In this document: positions 45,228 to 56,683 of the stretch, piece after piece
Position numbering within the stretch: position 1 is the stretch's first letter
How the letters are laid out: each line of letters begins with the position of its first letter
Assembly: GCA_031002005.1 (NCBI GenBank)
Contig: JARYHS010008074.1
Span: forward strand, 14,392,924-14,456,923
Direction: 5' to 3'
Source of the DNA: Vandiemenella viatica
Taxonomy: Eukaryota; Arthropoda; Insecta; Orthoptera; Morabidae
DNA length: 64,000 bases
Translations under genes and position numbers: made by a program
The notes under the pieces: model-generated
The model's input: the letters and a program-made list of their open reading frames with translations, nothing else
Told to the model about the DNA's origin: nothing
The model's database searches: none

Positions 45228-45900
45228 TTAGTGTGGCATAAACCGATATATTATCACTACAATCTAAAAACTAAACAACTACATACGAAATTTAATAAAA
45301 ATTTGACATACAGTCTACTAATTACGGTGTCCACGAAAATCCGCTGTTGAGAAACAAACATTCAAAACAGCTTTGGAAAGAGCAATTCTCTAATACCTAC
45401 ACAAATTAGTTCGAGGGACAAAGTAATGAGTGAGTCCTATAAAACTCTATAAATACGACGCCTGGTAGCCGCGTATGACATTTCATTAACCCGCTTGGCG
45501 GCGCATACAGCCTGCGTGTTTAGGAACACCGCGATTAGGACGACTCCACAGAGATCAGCGGGAGGAAGTTCAGCACAACTTCCTGCGGGGAGTGGTTGTG
45601 CATGCGATGCACTCGTCCATCACTGGCGTCAAACTCCCAGTGCTCTCTGCATTACTGTAATTAATTTATATGCAGGTTAATTAGTTCGTCCAGAATAACT
45701 GTTAGATAAGGGCTCCCAACGGGAGCTTTGCGTATTAGTCTCCCTCTAAGGTTCTCCTTAAAACATGACAATTTTTTATAATAAGTATTTTTAAGGATAT
45801 TTTTTTTTTTTCCTTACGATGCCATACCCGATTTTGACTGTTGGCGGTTATAACTAAGGATGTACCTTTCTATGGAGACTTTCTTGACAAGTTGAACAGA
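45228..45900. other. Intron 2 sequence without gene
   Basis: This includes a GC-richer patch (45480-45640). A hydrophobic reading on its minus strand is discussed among the rejected items. No gene is supported. Confidence 0.4.
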
Positions 45901-46130
45901 GGTTTTTTTTTTATGGCATTTGGCAACGGAGGCCATACAGCCAGCTCTATGTAATTATTGCAGCTCTCAGTGTGTATTATTCCAATGTATGGACGCCACA
46001 GGACGGACAGGACAACCACATAGACACACAACACTTAAACATCCATGCCCGCGGCCGGATTCGAACCGGCGGCCTTCGGCACGTGGAGCTAGCACTCTAG
46101 CCCCTACGCTACCGAGGCCAGCCTGAACTG
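45901..46130 (-). repeat. SINE-C (third tRNA-derived type)
   Basis: On the minus strand the head reads GGTAGCGTAGGGGCTAGAG (A-box) and GCCGGTTCGAATCCGG (B-box). The rest differs from SINE-A and SINE-B. A T tract at 45904-45912 is its tail. It is not a tRNA gene, because the acceptor stem and anticodon arm do not close. Confidence 0.65.
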
Positions 46131-46910
46131 AGGTTGTTTCCTGTTGTCTTCTTATGCGTGTATTCTTATGTCTTGTGTCTTCTTATGTGTGTATCTCTAG
46201 GACAGTGAGTGTGTTGAGTATAGTGCGTTGTTTGTATTACCTGAAATGACAGATGAAGAAGGGAAGTGGTATGACATGGCGCCTGCACTTTTAGACCCAT
46301 TTTTCCGAGTTTATTAAGGTTATCACAATCTGCTGACCAGGAATTGTGCGCCACCTGCCGGCCAAGTCCGATGGTGTATCACCAGGACCGGAACCAGCTA
46401 GCCACATCATGGTGCAGCAACCACCTGAGCTATGTAAAGCTGGTGTAATAAATTTATTAAAGTGTTCACAGTTTTAATATTATGCTTGTTCGTTTATGTG
46501 TGACAGTTTTTGTAAAAGTTAAAACTCGCTATGTTTATAAAAGTTTGTATCTTCGCCGATATAGTAGTTAGTATACGATCCACTGAAAGCCCAGCCAATA
46601 CATCATTCAGCAGTGCTAATGACAATGAATTAGAGTTGACGTGAAGTCGAACATTTCCTTCGAAGTTTTTTATTTTATTGTAGTTACTTTCGGCGTTATC
46701 AGCCATACAACCAAGTTCTTTACATTTTATAACAATTTACATTTCAATTCCTTTACAGTTCTATATACATAGTTTACATTTGTTTTTCAGTTCTGAAAGC
46801 AACAGTTTACATTTTATGACCTTTTACATTATAATTCTTTTACCGTTCTATGCATATCAGTTTACATTCTTGCTTTGTACGTCGAAATGGACTCAGTTAC
46901 TTTAATATAA
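46131..46910. other. Non-coding stretch with two-unit repeat
   Basis: Between about 46700 and 46875 the order TTTACATTTTAT, TTTACATT, AATTC(T/C)TTTAC, GTTCTAT and CAGTTTACAT/TAGTTTACAT occurs twice in tandem (~85-bp unit). No gene is visible. Confidence 0.4.
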
Positions 46911-47006
46911 TTTAATTTAATTTAATTGCAATGGAGCACAGGCTCCGCTGGCAATTTCCCTACACACCCATCTTCCCCCTATCCTGCACCCACCTACATT
47001 TGCCCA
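46911..47006 (-). repeat. 3' end of the CR1-like LINE family
   Basis: On the minus strand it reads GGCAAATGTAGGTGGGTGC, AGGATAGGGGG, AATTGCC and GCTCCATTGCAATTAAATT, nearly the same as 14970-15060. Only the last ~95 bases are present, a severely 5'-truncated insertion. Confidence 0.75.
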
Positions 47007-47106
47007 TGGAGTGTTTATTATACAGTTTGTGGAATTTTTCACACTGTAACTTAATTCTATTTTGCTCAACGTAAAGCATTGGTGCAATAATTATTCACTA
47101 TGGCAC

Positions 47107-47352
47107 CTAGCGTGGTGGTGTAACGGTTAGCGTTCTGGCCTCGCATTCGGGAGGACGGTGGCTCGAATCCCCGTCCGGGCATCCAGATTTGGGTTTTCCA
47201 TGGTTTCCCAAACCACTCCAGGCAAATGCCGGGATGCTTCCTTCAAAAGGCCACGGCCGAATTTCTTCCCATTCCTTGCCCCCCATCCTTTCCCGTCTCT
47301 AAAGACCTCGCTGTTAGAGAGACGTTAAGGAGGTAAAAAAAAAAAAAAAATC
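47107..47352 (+). repeat. SINE-A copy, best preserved
   Basis: The head GTGGTGGTGTAACGGTTAGC (A-box) and GGTGGCTCGAATCCCC (B-box) are intact. Then follow GTCCGGGCATCCAG, a CAAACCACTCCAGG block, CTTCCTTCAAAAGGCC and an (A)n tail at 47336-47351. It abuts the 3' side of the I-like LINE. Confidence 0.9.
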
Positions 47353-47484
47353 ACTGTGGCCTCAAGTTCTAGCATTATGTCTGGCTGATATATATGAGGA
47401 TATCTCTGTTGGGGTGGTGTAGTATTGCAAATGTATTAACTTTGTTCCCGTCAATTTCTGTTGGATTTTCTAATTGTCTAAGAT

Positions 47485-48090
47485 TTATATTTGGATGTTT
47501 CCCTCCTTAAAAAAGGTCATTACGATTTTGAGTATTTCGTGTTTGTTTGAAGTGGGCAGCATGGATACGTTGGTTGGGAAGGGAATATTACACTTTGTGA
47601 CTGTTAGTTCTATTCTCTGTCCGTTTGAGATGGCTTCTTTGGCAAGCCTTTCAACATATTCATTGCATTTGATCCCTGTGAGTGAGGGAACCCATATTAA
47701 GCTTATTTTGATACCTAGGTTGTTGCTGAGATGTATTTCGTGTAGTATTTCTATTAACAAGGGCGCCATCCTATGGTTCCACTTGGGTTCTGATATGCTC
47801 CTGATAACGCTCAAAGAGTCGGCTATTATAACCACCTCCTTTGGTCCCCTAGTCCGGCCATATCTTACTGCTTCTAATATTGCTTCCGCTTCAGCTAAAT
47901 ATATTGGAGTTTGCGGTGGTAAGGAGTGTAAAGTTAGGTATTGTGTTTTGGGGCGATATAGTGCGCTGCCTACCCGATCCACTGAGTTATTTTTAGGTCC
48001 ATCTATATATATGTGGATTGTGTTTGGATCTGAGCTGTCTTGTAGGGCCCTCAGGGAATAGTTGGCGTTGCTTCCCGTCGTGTGTTCCAA
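47485..48090 (-). pseudogene. I-like LINE RNase H domain
   Basis: The frame reads IHIYIDGPKNNSVDRVGSA (first catalytic Asp), YLAEAEAILEAVRYG (Glu), VVIIADSLSVIRSI (Asp) and IWVPSLTGIKCNEYVERLAKEA. In the last motif the usual His and Asp are changed to Leu and Glu, so the enzyme would be impaired. This domain removes RNA from RNA-DNA hybrids in RNase H-bearing LINEs. Confidence 0.75.
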
Positions 48091-48248
48091 ACACTGTACT
48101 TGTATGTCTAGGGGGCTTGGAACATCTTGTGCATGGGGAACTTCGTTATATTGCTTTTCCCCTTTCCTCCCACTTGTTGTACATGTTCAGTAGGGGAGTG
48201 TTGTTCAGTGCACCTGTGTGTTTACTTGCGTTCTTTTGCGTCCAGTAT

Positions 48249-49500
48249 TTAAGATTGCTTAACAGTTCCTTCAGTGGGTGTGTAGTGATGTTCAGTTATT
48301 CTACTATGAATTTCTCTGTGAGTTGCATTCTTCTTATGTAAAGAGGCATTTCGACAGCTTTTAATAGTAGCGCGTAAGTTGGTGTAGATCTTAGTGCTCC
48401 TAAGCATGTTCTGAGGCAGCGATATTGCAAGGAGTCCAGTTTTTGCAATACCTATTTTGTGCCGTTTGTGTAGAAGATGCTGCCGTAATCTATTAAGGAT
48501 CTGATTATTGATTTGTACGAGGAGTAGAAGTGCGTTAGTATGGGATTTCCATCTTGATCCCGCCACTGCTCTTAAGATGTTAAGTTGCTTGTCCGATTTG
48601 GCTATTATATGTTGAATGTGTTCTCTCCACGTAGGCCGGGATTCTAGTATCATACCCAGAAAACGGCTGTGTACTGAGAATGAGTGGGGTCCTTGTTGAA
48701 CCCTGGGTAATTCGGAAATTTTCCGTTTTGAAAATATCGCCACTGATGATTTCTCGTTTGATATGTCTAGTCCGTTATGGAAGGTCCACTTAATGATCGC
48801 CCATATCGCTTCGTTCAACTGTTCGAAAGCATCTTCTATTGTTGGGCTCATAGCGTATATTACAATATCATCCGCAAATTGAAGGGTTAATATTCTGGGA
48901 GAAAAGAACTTATCTAAGTCGCGAGTGAATATTATGTATAAGAGGGGACTTAATATCGCGCCTTGTGGAAGTCCATTGTAGACCCAAGGGGGCCTACCAG
49001 ATCACCTGGTATATATGACCCTTTCAGATATGAAGGAGTGGATCCCTGCTACAAACTGATGTGGAATTCCCAAGTTGGAGAGTTTTTGCATCAGAATGTT
49101 AATTACGACGTTGTCGTAAGCTGATGAGATATCTGGAAACATTGCTCCTAAGTATTGTTTCCGTGAAAATGCAATGTTAATATTTGTAGTTATTAATGCT
49201 ATGTAATCGAGTGTATTTTTCCCCTTCCTAAATCCAAATTGTGATGTCTAGCCACCTTTCTAGCCTTTTTTTTTTATCATACGCTCTAGTGTTGTTGACT
49301 TTCTTAATATGTATAATAGCCTGTGTTCTACACTATGGGGGTCTTTTGTTTCATTCATATTTCGTTAAAAAAAATTTGTTTGGATCTGAAGAGCGGGGAT
49401 AGACAAGTTGTATAACATCGAGTAATGTATTCTGTCTTTACCTGCTGTTGTGTTTGAGAATTGCTTAATACTTTGCTGAACTTCCCTCACTGTGAATGGA
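48249..49500 (-). pseudogene. I-like LINE reverse transcriptase, frameshifted
   Basis: Across several frames I read a KNTLDYIALITTNINIAF block, MFPDISSAYDNVV (with Pro for the usual Leu or Phe), LPQGAILSPLLYIIFTRDL and TLQFADDIVIYA, the catalytic box, near 48870. The downstream thumb reads SRFLGMILESRPTWREH. The catalytic Asp pair is present but the frame is broken repeatedly. Confidence 0.7.
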
Positions 49501-49750
49501 GCGTATAGTTCGTGTTCGGATTGTTGTTCCGGGCTTAGAGAATATTTAAAGTTTTTATGGTTGACACTATCCGGTGCAATTTTTTTTCGCTATAGCCTCT
49601 ACACATGAGTTTTCTATGTTCGTGCTTGCTGTGGAAGTTTTCCTATTCTTCAAACATCTTATTTGATGCCAAATGGAGCTCGTGTTTGTACCTTTCCCGA
49701 GGTTTTCCGCAGTATTTTATCCAGCTAAGGCGTTTCTGTATTCTCAGTGT

Positions 49751-50803
49751 TCATTTGGTGATTGCACAGGTTTGTTTATAGTTTAGATAATGTTCTAAGG
49801 TCGGTTCCTTTCTATAATATCTAAGCGCTAATCTACATTTCGCCTCTACTTTGTAGCACTGTATATTCCACCAAATTGTTGGGGGATTTTTGGCGTATTT
49901 TCGTCGTACTTTAAGCGGAATTGATTTGTCTGCTGCTGTTATTATTGCAAGTATTAGTTGTTTGTAGGCCTCCGTGCCCGACTTATCAGTGGGGGTACAT
50001 CTAACTTCCTCCTCTAAGTATTGTTTATTCAGTACCCAATCCGCTCTGTTAATATTCCATTGTTTTGTGGGGTGTTCCTTCCGCACGCATTTGGTATTAC
50101 ACATGATGCCACCTATGGTGAGTTTTATAAGTAAGTGATCCGATCCTAAACTGTCGTTCAGAGTTTGCCAGGTAACTAGGGGTACTTGGGGAGCAAAGAG
50201 TTAAATCGATAGCTGACGGGTTGCTCACTATCTTGGGATTTATGTAGGGGATCCGTTGTTCATTATAACGAGATTTTGGTCTTCTGTCATTTCTAAAGGC
50301 TGATCCATAGGAGTCCTCGTGCTGACAGCCCCAGCTTATGCTGTGAGCGTTAACGTCGCCCGCTATTAGATAAGGGGTGTGTTACTGTTTGAAGAGGTTA
50401 TCCTAGTTGGTTCGACTAATTCTAGTTCGCGAGGGCAGTACAGAGATACTATTGAGCATTCAAGGTTCTTAAGTCGTTGTCGGATTGATATTACTTGGAA
50501 AGGGAAGTTTGCGGAATTTATTTTTTCAGGTTCGTGGGATATGTGATGTCGGATCAAAATTCCAACTCCTCCTTTTCCATCTGATCTATCGTCTCTATAT
50601 GTCTGATAGTATTTGAAGGTATTATCTTTCTGTGGTTGGAACCATGTTTCAGATAATAGTGCAATATCAATTTTGCTATTACACAGATTGTTATTCAAGC
50701 TTTCCCTGTTAGAATACACTGATCTTCCGTTCCAATGTAGGAGGTTAAGTTGGATAGTGAGTGGGGCAGACTTGTGAGGTCTTGCATTGATTGTTGGGAA
50801 CAT
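49751..50803 (-). pseudogene. I-like LINE endonuclease and linker, frameshifted
   Basis: From 50803 the APE-type endonuclease reads QLNLLHWNGRSVYSNRESL, KIDIALLSETWFQP and DGKGGVGILIRHHIS. A stop region near 50366 and later frame changes follow. The part 49751-50104 reads the post-endonuclease linker (CNTKCVRKEHPTKQWNINR, KSIPLKVRRKYAKNPPTIWW). Confidence 0.7.
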
Positions 50804-51092
50804 TGTTCGGAAGATTTAATAATCTGCTAAAGTGAATTCATTACGTGTGTTGGGTCCACTGTGCCATTGGTTCTGATCATTACAATAATGGATATTATTA
50901 AAGTTATCAGTTTTTCTACAATTGGGGTTCCAGTCGTTGTGGGCTTCTGACCCCCTGGCTGGTGATGGTTTTGTGGTGTTTCTATCATTCTATGTGGATG
51001 CGGTGGGTGGAGATTGTAAGTTATTGGGTGGCTTGGTCCGTTGCCTCTCGAAATTAGGTTTTGTGGAATTCTAACTTGATTGCCTGTTGTAC

Positions 51093-51697
51093 TTAAGTTT
51101 GGTGTGCTAGTATATGGCTGCGGTTGATTTGATCGATAGTATGGGGTTTGTGATTGTGCATGGGTCGCTGTGGGTTAGATTGAAATATATCTCCATGGGG
51201 AGTAGCATGAGGGCTATGGTTGATCTGAGAGTGGGGCATGGTTGTTAAAGGTGGGAATTCAGTAAGGCTGTTAAACCGAGATCTGGGATTTGTTGCTATT
51301 TGGGCATAAAATCTATTTTCAAATGGAGCTGCAGCTTCGCTGTAGCTGACGTTATTGTACATCATGTGCTGTTTTATTGCTTTTGCTTTTTGATAATTAG
51401 GCACGAGCGGTCAGTTGCTAAGTGTTGACCTAAGCAGTTGACCCAGAGTGGTGCGTCTGTCTTGGGGCATGAGTCGACATTGTGTTCGGCTGCGCAGAAA
51501 CTGCGTCGTGCCTGACTGCGGCATTGATTACTGCCATGTCCAAAGCGCAAACATTTATAGCACCGAATGACAGCGGGGATATAGGGTTCAATTCTACATC
51601 TTATACCGTAGATGTAGACAAATTGAGGGAGAAATTGTGATCTAAATGTTAGAACGCATACTGGTAGTGGGATAATTTCTTGCTGCCCTTTCTTAAC

Positions 51698-51734
<37 letters not shown>

Positions 51735-52503
51735 CGCCTGATATTCAATACCTGAAACTCTCGATTACTGAAAGGATTTCGGTATCACTGAGAGTTGTGT
51801 CAACATTTCTCACCACACCCTGTTTTTGTATCTTGGACCTTGGAATATAGGCCTCTAAATTAGTTCTAACAAAAACATCAGATTTTACCAAATTATTTTC
51901 CGAGTCCCTATAGCTGGTTTCTATCATAATTCTATTGCGATCGGAGCTCGAAATGTTTACTTGGTTGTTAGAAGTCATGAAACCTTGTTCCCTCAGGAGT
52001 TTTCCTATCGCCATCGGGTGAATACCTCCAATGTTCTTGTCTTTTCCTTCTACTATTACTATGTACGGTCCAATGTCACTTGGTTCATAATTATTGTTCG
52101 TTTAGTTCTGCTGTGGTTTCTTCGTGTTGTTGACAGTAGTGAATGCCGGTGCCGTGTTGTATAAGGTTGCTGGGTTCTGTGTTATTGTGCCTTCTGACGA
52201 TAGTCTTGCGATTTTCTCTGTTGGACGCGTAGATCGTCTTCTGTCCTCTTCTTCCGGTACCTGGCGTTTAGTAGTCTTTATACTCGAAAGTTGATAGCCG
52301 CACATGGGTTCGTCTGACTCCAGTTCGAGTGGATTAGGTATGGTGTTGGCTGGGTTGTCTTCTTCTGCTGGTTGGCTGGTTACTGTGCTCAGTGCTGTAG
52401 ATTTTACCATACTTGTGGTAATGTGGCTGAGATTTGAATCTCTAGTTGAGGAGTCCTCTATGTTGTGGGTTCCTCCCTCGCCATATAACCCCCCCCCCCC
52501 CAA
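51093..52503 (-). pseudogene. I-like LINE gag (ORF1), frameshifted
   Basis: Three adjacent frames carry an acidic and basic N-terminal part (52503-52102), a globular part (MAIGKLLREQGF, SDVFVRTNLEAYIP) at 52014-51745, and zinc knuckles (CYKCLRFGHGSNQC, FCAAEHNVDSC) in 51748-51374. One knuckle lost its first Cys pair. A (GT)n tract at about 51699-51731 lies within the gag. Confidence 0.65.
51699..51731. repeat. (GT)n microsatellite
   Basis: About sixteen GT repeats interrupt the gag frame of the I-like LINE. It probably arose after insertion. Confidence 0.9.
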
Positions 52504-53938
52504 ACATTGTCACAGCTGTTCACTCTAGAGGAAACGTTGAATGGATATTTAGATGGTTATCTAATTAAGTGAATAACAAACGTGAATGACTTCTTTTCAG
52601 TTCGTAGTTTATATTTCACTTATAACTGATATAGTGCTGGTTTTCACTGTACACTTGACTGGGGAAATATGATTTCCTAGTCCGTCTACACAACAACAAC
52701 TGTACGAAGCCACTTCACGAGCACAAGGAAGTTCGTCCTCCGAAGTTTGCGACTAGTTTGTTCTTTCGAAGTTAAACCTCCAGCAATTTCCCACATCTGC
52801 GCCTCATGCTCACTCTGTAGGCTATCAATTAGTACTACCAAAATACTGATCTGTTGATTAGATCAATTAATTTAAACAAAAATCGACAAAAAATAAATAC
52901 TGAGCATTATACGATAAACATACTTCCATTTCATAAAAGTTGGATTGTACCAGAAGACGAGAGCATAGAGTAAGTAACATTTGCGCGAGTCTAAGACAAT
53001 TTACTTCACACAATATAAGAACTTTCCTGAAGCCAAATCTTTTCTTACGATACTTCAAACCTTAATCTGTTAGTGCTGATTTCTTATTGTTGATTAACAC
53101 TGCTAATTTTTTTTAATATCTCAAAAATATTATTTGTTTAGGCGGAAATTTAAATATTTCTAAGGTACTTACAAAAAGAATAATTTCCTAGGAGTGATGG
53201 AATTTTCTTACACGGAAATGGAACCTAGCAGACAGCCATAAAAGTTATAGACGTAGCTAAGCTACAAATTTTATCTAGCCCGATATCGAAATTACCATTT
53301 ACCGTACGTCCAAGTTCTTCAGCAAAATGTTTTATATTTCAAAACATCGTCACTATGTAAAAAGTATTAGTAATTAAGATGGTGGTGGACATTGTGTTAA
53401 CTTCTGTATTCTAATCCACTTTTAAAATTACTAACATAATGGTTACGAGATGATGAACCATTAAAAATTCTATCGACTGAAAGTAATTGACGAAAACCGT
53501 AGTCCTTGAAAAATATTCGGTGCTATGACCAATGTCTCACAGAATTATAACTGTCCCATGTTGAATTGCTCTCCCAAAGTTACGCCATGTCACATTACGA
53601 AATAGAGATAGGGGAAGAAAATAAACGACTGCATATATCAATCGAGTGTTATAATAGAGAACTGGCTTTTCGAGTCGTTCCACTAAAACAAGATAGTATT
53701 TAATTTAAATCTCGATCTTAGTGTCTATTACATAGTTGATTTGTAATTAAGTGTGTACAATAAGATAAACAATTGTCTTGAACCTTTTTGCACAGTTTAA
53801 ATTCTCGTGCTTGTTGGTTGTATTATAAGCAAAAATGACAATTTCATTGATTCGTGACCCAAATTAAAAAACACAAAAAAAGAAGGAAAGAAAGAAAAAG
53901 AACGAAAAAACAACAACATGGTAGTCAGTGGGGACCGT
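52504..53938. other. Intron 2 sequence without gene
   Basis: AT-rich sequence without recognised genes or delimited repeats. A poly(C) tract at 52488-52501 marks the junction with the LINE gag. Confidence 0.45.
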
Positions 53939-54039
53939 GGACAGAAGTGAAAACTATTATTGTCATATTGGCAACACGTCATACTACAGCTACAGATATA
54001 CTAAATAATAAACAAAATAATTCCGTGTGGTTGTAATGA

Positions 54040-54300
54040 ACTAGTGACCGGGTTTCTAGTGGTTGCGTATTCCGTGCCTGTCTTAGCGGCCTAAATCTAA
54101 CCCAGTAGTCCTACCAGGTACAGGGAACCTACAGTTTAACGTCTAATCCAAGTCACGAACACATTCTGGCGTACTTCACATTACAGAGGAAGCTATGCCA
54201 GATGCGAAGGTCGGGTTTGTGGTCTATGAAACTCCCTGCCGTGACAGAGATTCGAACCTTCCGTTCGCGTCAGACACCTTAACCACGCAGCAGATATACC
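54040..54300 (-). repeat. SINE-B copy inside duplicated segment 2
   Basis: It shares the body with the copy at 44390-44640 (CTGGCGTACTTCACATTAC, GAAGCTATGCCAGATGCG) and retains the B-box complement GAGATTCGAACC. Confidence 0.65.
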
Positions 54301-54627
54301 ATGTTGGTGACGCGAACTCATATCCAAAAATCGCCCAATGCGCCTAAAGAATTTTAACTTCAAATACAAAAAATCTAACTTAGTCCACATACACAACAGT
54401 TCGTCGAATCTTCACTTAGGAGATGTACTAGGCTATTGTGTCAGAGGCAAGAACGCTAATTCCTTTCTTCAGGGGGCAACCACGGAACTTCTAGGCGTAG
54501 CTCAAATAATCAAATACAACTCCTAAAAACAGTTGGTGGTGACAGAAATTAAGTTCAGGGGGGAAAGAAGGAGAAGGTTCAGGTTTCTGTAAATCAGACC
54601 TCAACAGTGTTTTCTATTTGTTTTAAA

Positions 54628-54629
<2 letters not shown>

Positions 54630-54662
<33 letters not shown>
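54630..54662. repeat. (TA)n microsatellite
   Basis: About sixteen TA repeats lie just left of the mariner, with more TA units on its right side (56012-56019). TA is the target of this superfamily, so the tract served as insertion site. Confidence 0.9.
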
Positions 54663-54666
<4 letters not shown>

Positions 54667-56011
54667 CAGGGTGAATCAAAATGATTGTCGGGGTATCATG
54701 AATTTTTTTACCGGCTGTGTACTAAACATACAAGTATTATCTTTACATGGATGAATAGACAAACTCTCAAAGTTTTGTTTTGTAGCAGCCGCTAATCTTG
54801 TAGTTACGTCTTGTTGCGCCAAATGTCAGTGTTTGCAATATGGCAGCTAACGCTATAGAGAAGGCTTTTTTCACTCTAGATTTTCACGTATGTGAGTCAG
54901 TTACCGTTGTCCAACAGCACTTTCGAAAAAAAATTATGAAGGATGTACCTTCAGAAAATTCCTTTCGGAGGTGGTATGCCCAGTTCGCGGATAAGGGCTG
55001 CTTATGCAAAGGGAAAAGAAGTGGGTGTCCTTCTGTGTTGGAAGTCGACGTGAACCGCGTCAGAGAAGCTTATCAACGTAGCCCGCGGAAATCAACAAGA
55101 AGAGGCAGCAGAGAACTGAACATTCCGCAAACCACAGTTTGGCGCGTGCTACGAAAACGCCTAAAAATGAAAGCCTATCGCCTAGGGCTGCTTCAGGCTT
55201 TAACGCCTGACGACCATCGCAAACGTCTCACGGTTTGCAACATTATGCAAGAAAAAATGGATGGAAATGGGTTTTGTAAAAAACTCTTTTTTAGTGATGA
55301 AGCGAACTTTCACTTGTGCGGGAAAGTTAACTAGCATAATGTGCGGATTTGGGGTACAGAAAATCCCAGTACTTTTATTGAACACCAGCGTGATTCTCCA
55401 AAAGTGTGTGTGTTTGCTGCTGTTTCCAAGGCGAAAGTGTACGGCCCGTTCTTCTTCAATGAACAGACAGTAACAGGACTAACTTACCTCGATATGGTCT
55501 CTGAGTGGTTGCTGCCTCAGCTGAAAGAGGTGGATGATTTCATATTCAAACAAGATGGTGCTCCACCTCATTTCCATCGCGAGGTCAGAACATTTCTCAA
55601 CGAACAATTACCACAGCGATGGATAGGACGCGGAGCCGACAGTGACCAAATGTTCATAGCTTGGCCACCTCGTTCACCAGAATTAACCCCATGTGATTTT
55701 TTTCTGTGGGGTTACGTCAAGGATCAAGTTTATCTTCCTCCTCTACCTGCGACTATCCCGCAACTGAGAGAACGGATCAGGGCCGCCTTTCTAAACATTT
55801 CTGATGACATGCTGCGTCGCGTGTGGGATGAAATGGACTATCGCATAGACGTGTACAGAGTGACACAGGGCGCACATATCGAACATTTGTAATCGATGTA
55901 AAAAAACTAGATGAGTTTCTTTACCCATCAAAATAAGATTCAAATTCGTATCTCAATTGTGCTAAGTGTAGGAATTTTTTGAAACCCCGACAATCATTTT
56001 GAATCACCCTG
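54667..56011 (+). mobile_element. Mariner-superfamily element, nearly intact
   Basis: The ends CAGGGTGAATCAAAATGATT (left) and, complemented, CAGGGTGATTCAAAATGATT (right) are flanked by TA. The repeat continues with GTCGGGGT on both sides. Only a few differences separate the two ends, and the transposase frame has a single stop, so the insertion appears young. Confidence 0.9.
54840..55892 (+). pseudogene. Mariner-superfamily transposase with one internal stop
   Basis: The 351-codon frame from ATG 54840 to TAA 55892 has one in-frame TAG at 55332-55334, where a VN(K/R)HNVRIWG motif is expected. The N-terminal region has a helix-turn-helix (ENSFRRWYAQF; SRELNIPQTTVWRVL). The catalytic domain has FFSDEANFH (first Asp), FKQDGAPPH (second Asp) and WPPRSPELTPCDFFLWGYVKD (third Asp). 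Between the latter two Asp residues I count 46 positions, against 41 in Visitor-type relatives as I recall them. The extra residues lie in GADSDQMF. It would cut and paste the element at TA if the stop were absent. Confidence 0.88.
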
Positions 56012-56268
56012 TATATATATGCAAAATTACACCAAAATCTGATAAAAACTGTGTGTTTGTATTAATACTTTGCGAAAAGCGCCCTGCGCGCATATCATAG
56101 ACGCGACAGGTGGGCGTGATCTGACGCGTGCAGCAGGTGGCTTCTTGCAAACTCGTAGATTTTCCCCCTCCCAAACATCGCTATAGAAGTTTCAACTTCA
56201 AAAATGTTTGTCCAATATGAAACCTTGAGATGTACTGCATAGCAAATGTAACGATCTCGTTGTTGCAG

Positions 56269-56683
56269 GCTGCTGATGAACGCCAAGTTGTTCGTGGTGA
56301 TGGGCCTGACGTTCACTATGGAGGTGGTGTCGACGCTGGCCGTGGGTTCTCCCGAGTGGCTGTGGAGTGTTCCCGACGCCGTCAACGTGCTGCAGGGCGT
56401 CCTCATCTCCGCCGTCTTCATACTGAAGCGGCGTGTTCTGCGGGCGCTAGGCCGCCGCTTCGGCCTCAAGTGCATGGCGGGGGCGGGCCCTGCCACCGGC
56501 ACCCCAACCACCGGGGGCGGCACCGTGCGCTCCGTGACTCCCGCCTCCCGCCGCCTCACGCCCGCCTCCATGAGCCCCGGCACGCCGCCACCGTTCAGTC
56601 TGAAGAGCACCAACTCCAGTCCTATGCTCCTCGCCTCCGTCAGTGTCAACAATCACTGCGCCGTAGCCACCACCAACACATGA
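56269..56683 (+). CDS. Methuselah-like GPCR, last exon (TM6-TM7, tail)
   Basis: The acceptor is GTTGTTGCAG (to 56268). The single first base completes the codon split at 41257, and 138 codons run to TGA at 56681-56683. The exon reads LLMNAKLFVVMGLTFTMEV (TM6), an extracellular loop GSPEWLWSVPD, VLQGVLISAVFILKRRVL (TM7 with the basic end typical of the family) and a Pro/Ser/Thr-rich cytoplasmic tail with TPASRRLTPASMSPGTPPP. The tail may be phosphorylated, an inference. The 172- and 170-nt preceding exons and this one join in frame with no stop. Confidence 0.87.

Larger units (their letters stand above)
47480..52503 (-). mobile_element. I-like LINE with RNase H, decayed, near full length
   Basis: The minus-strand order is gag with zinc knuckles, endonuclease, reverse transcriptase and RNase H, the layout of I, R1 and LOA-type LINEs. 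Many frameshifts and stops show it is old. The element lies in intron 2 of the receptor gene, antisense to it. Its exact ends and duplication were not found. Confidence 0.75.
53939..56215. repeat. Duplicated segment, copy 2, interrupted by mariner
   Basis: This is the direct-repeat partner of 44265-45227 and is about 930 bp once the mariner (54667-56011) and the (TA)n tract are removed. The right end lies about 50 bp before the last receptor exon. The flanking matches continue on both sides of the insertion (TTTTCTATTTGTTTTAAAG on the left; GCAAAATT, GATCTGACGCGT and GGTGGCTTCTTGC on the right). Confidence 0.75.

Noticed and set aside
45490..45640. Minus-strand reading LCGVVLIAVFLNTQ that resembles TM7 of the receptor, possible inverted exon copy
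   Set aside because: The similarity is about 15 hydrophobic residues without TM6 or the loop before it, and the surrounding frames have stops. Chance is the simpler explanation.
45901..46130. tRNA gene on the minus strand
   Set aside because: A- and B-box words are present, but no closed acceptor stem or anticodon arm was found and a T tract follows at tail distance. It is a SINE.
47107..47180. tRNA gene on the plus strand
   Set aside because: The same tRNA-like head recurs in at least eight places followed by the same body and A-rich tail, so it is a SINE head.
51699..51731. CRISPR-like or regulatory tandem array
   Set aside because: It is a plain GT dinucleotide repeat without spacers.
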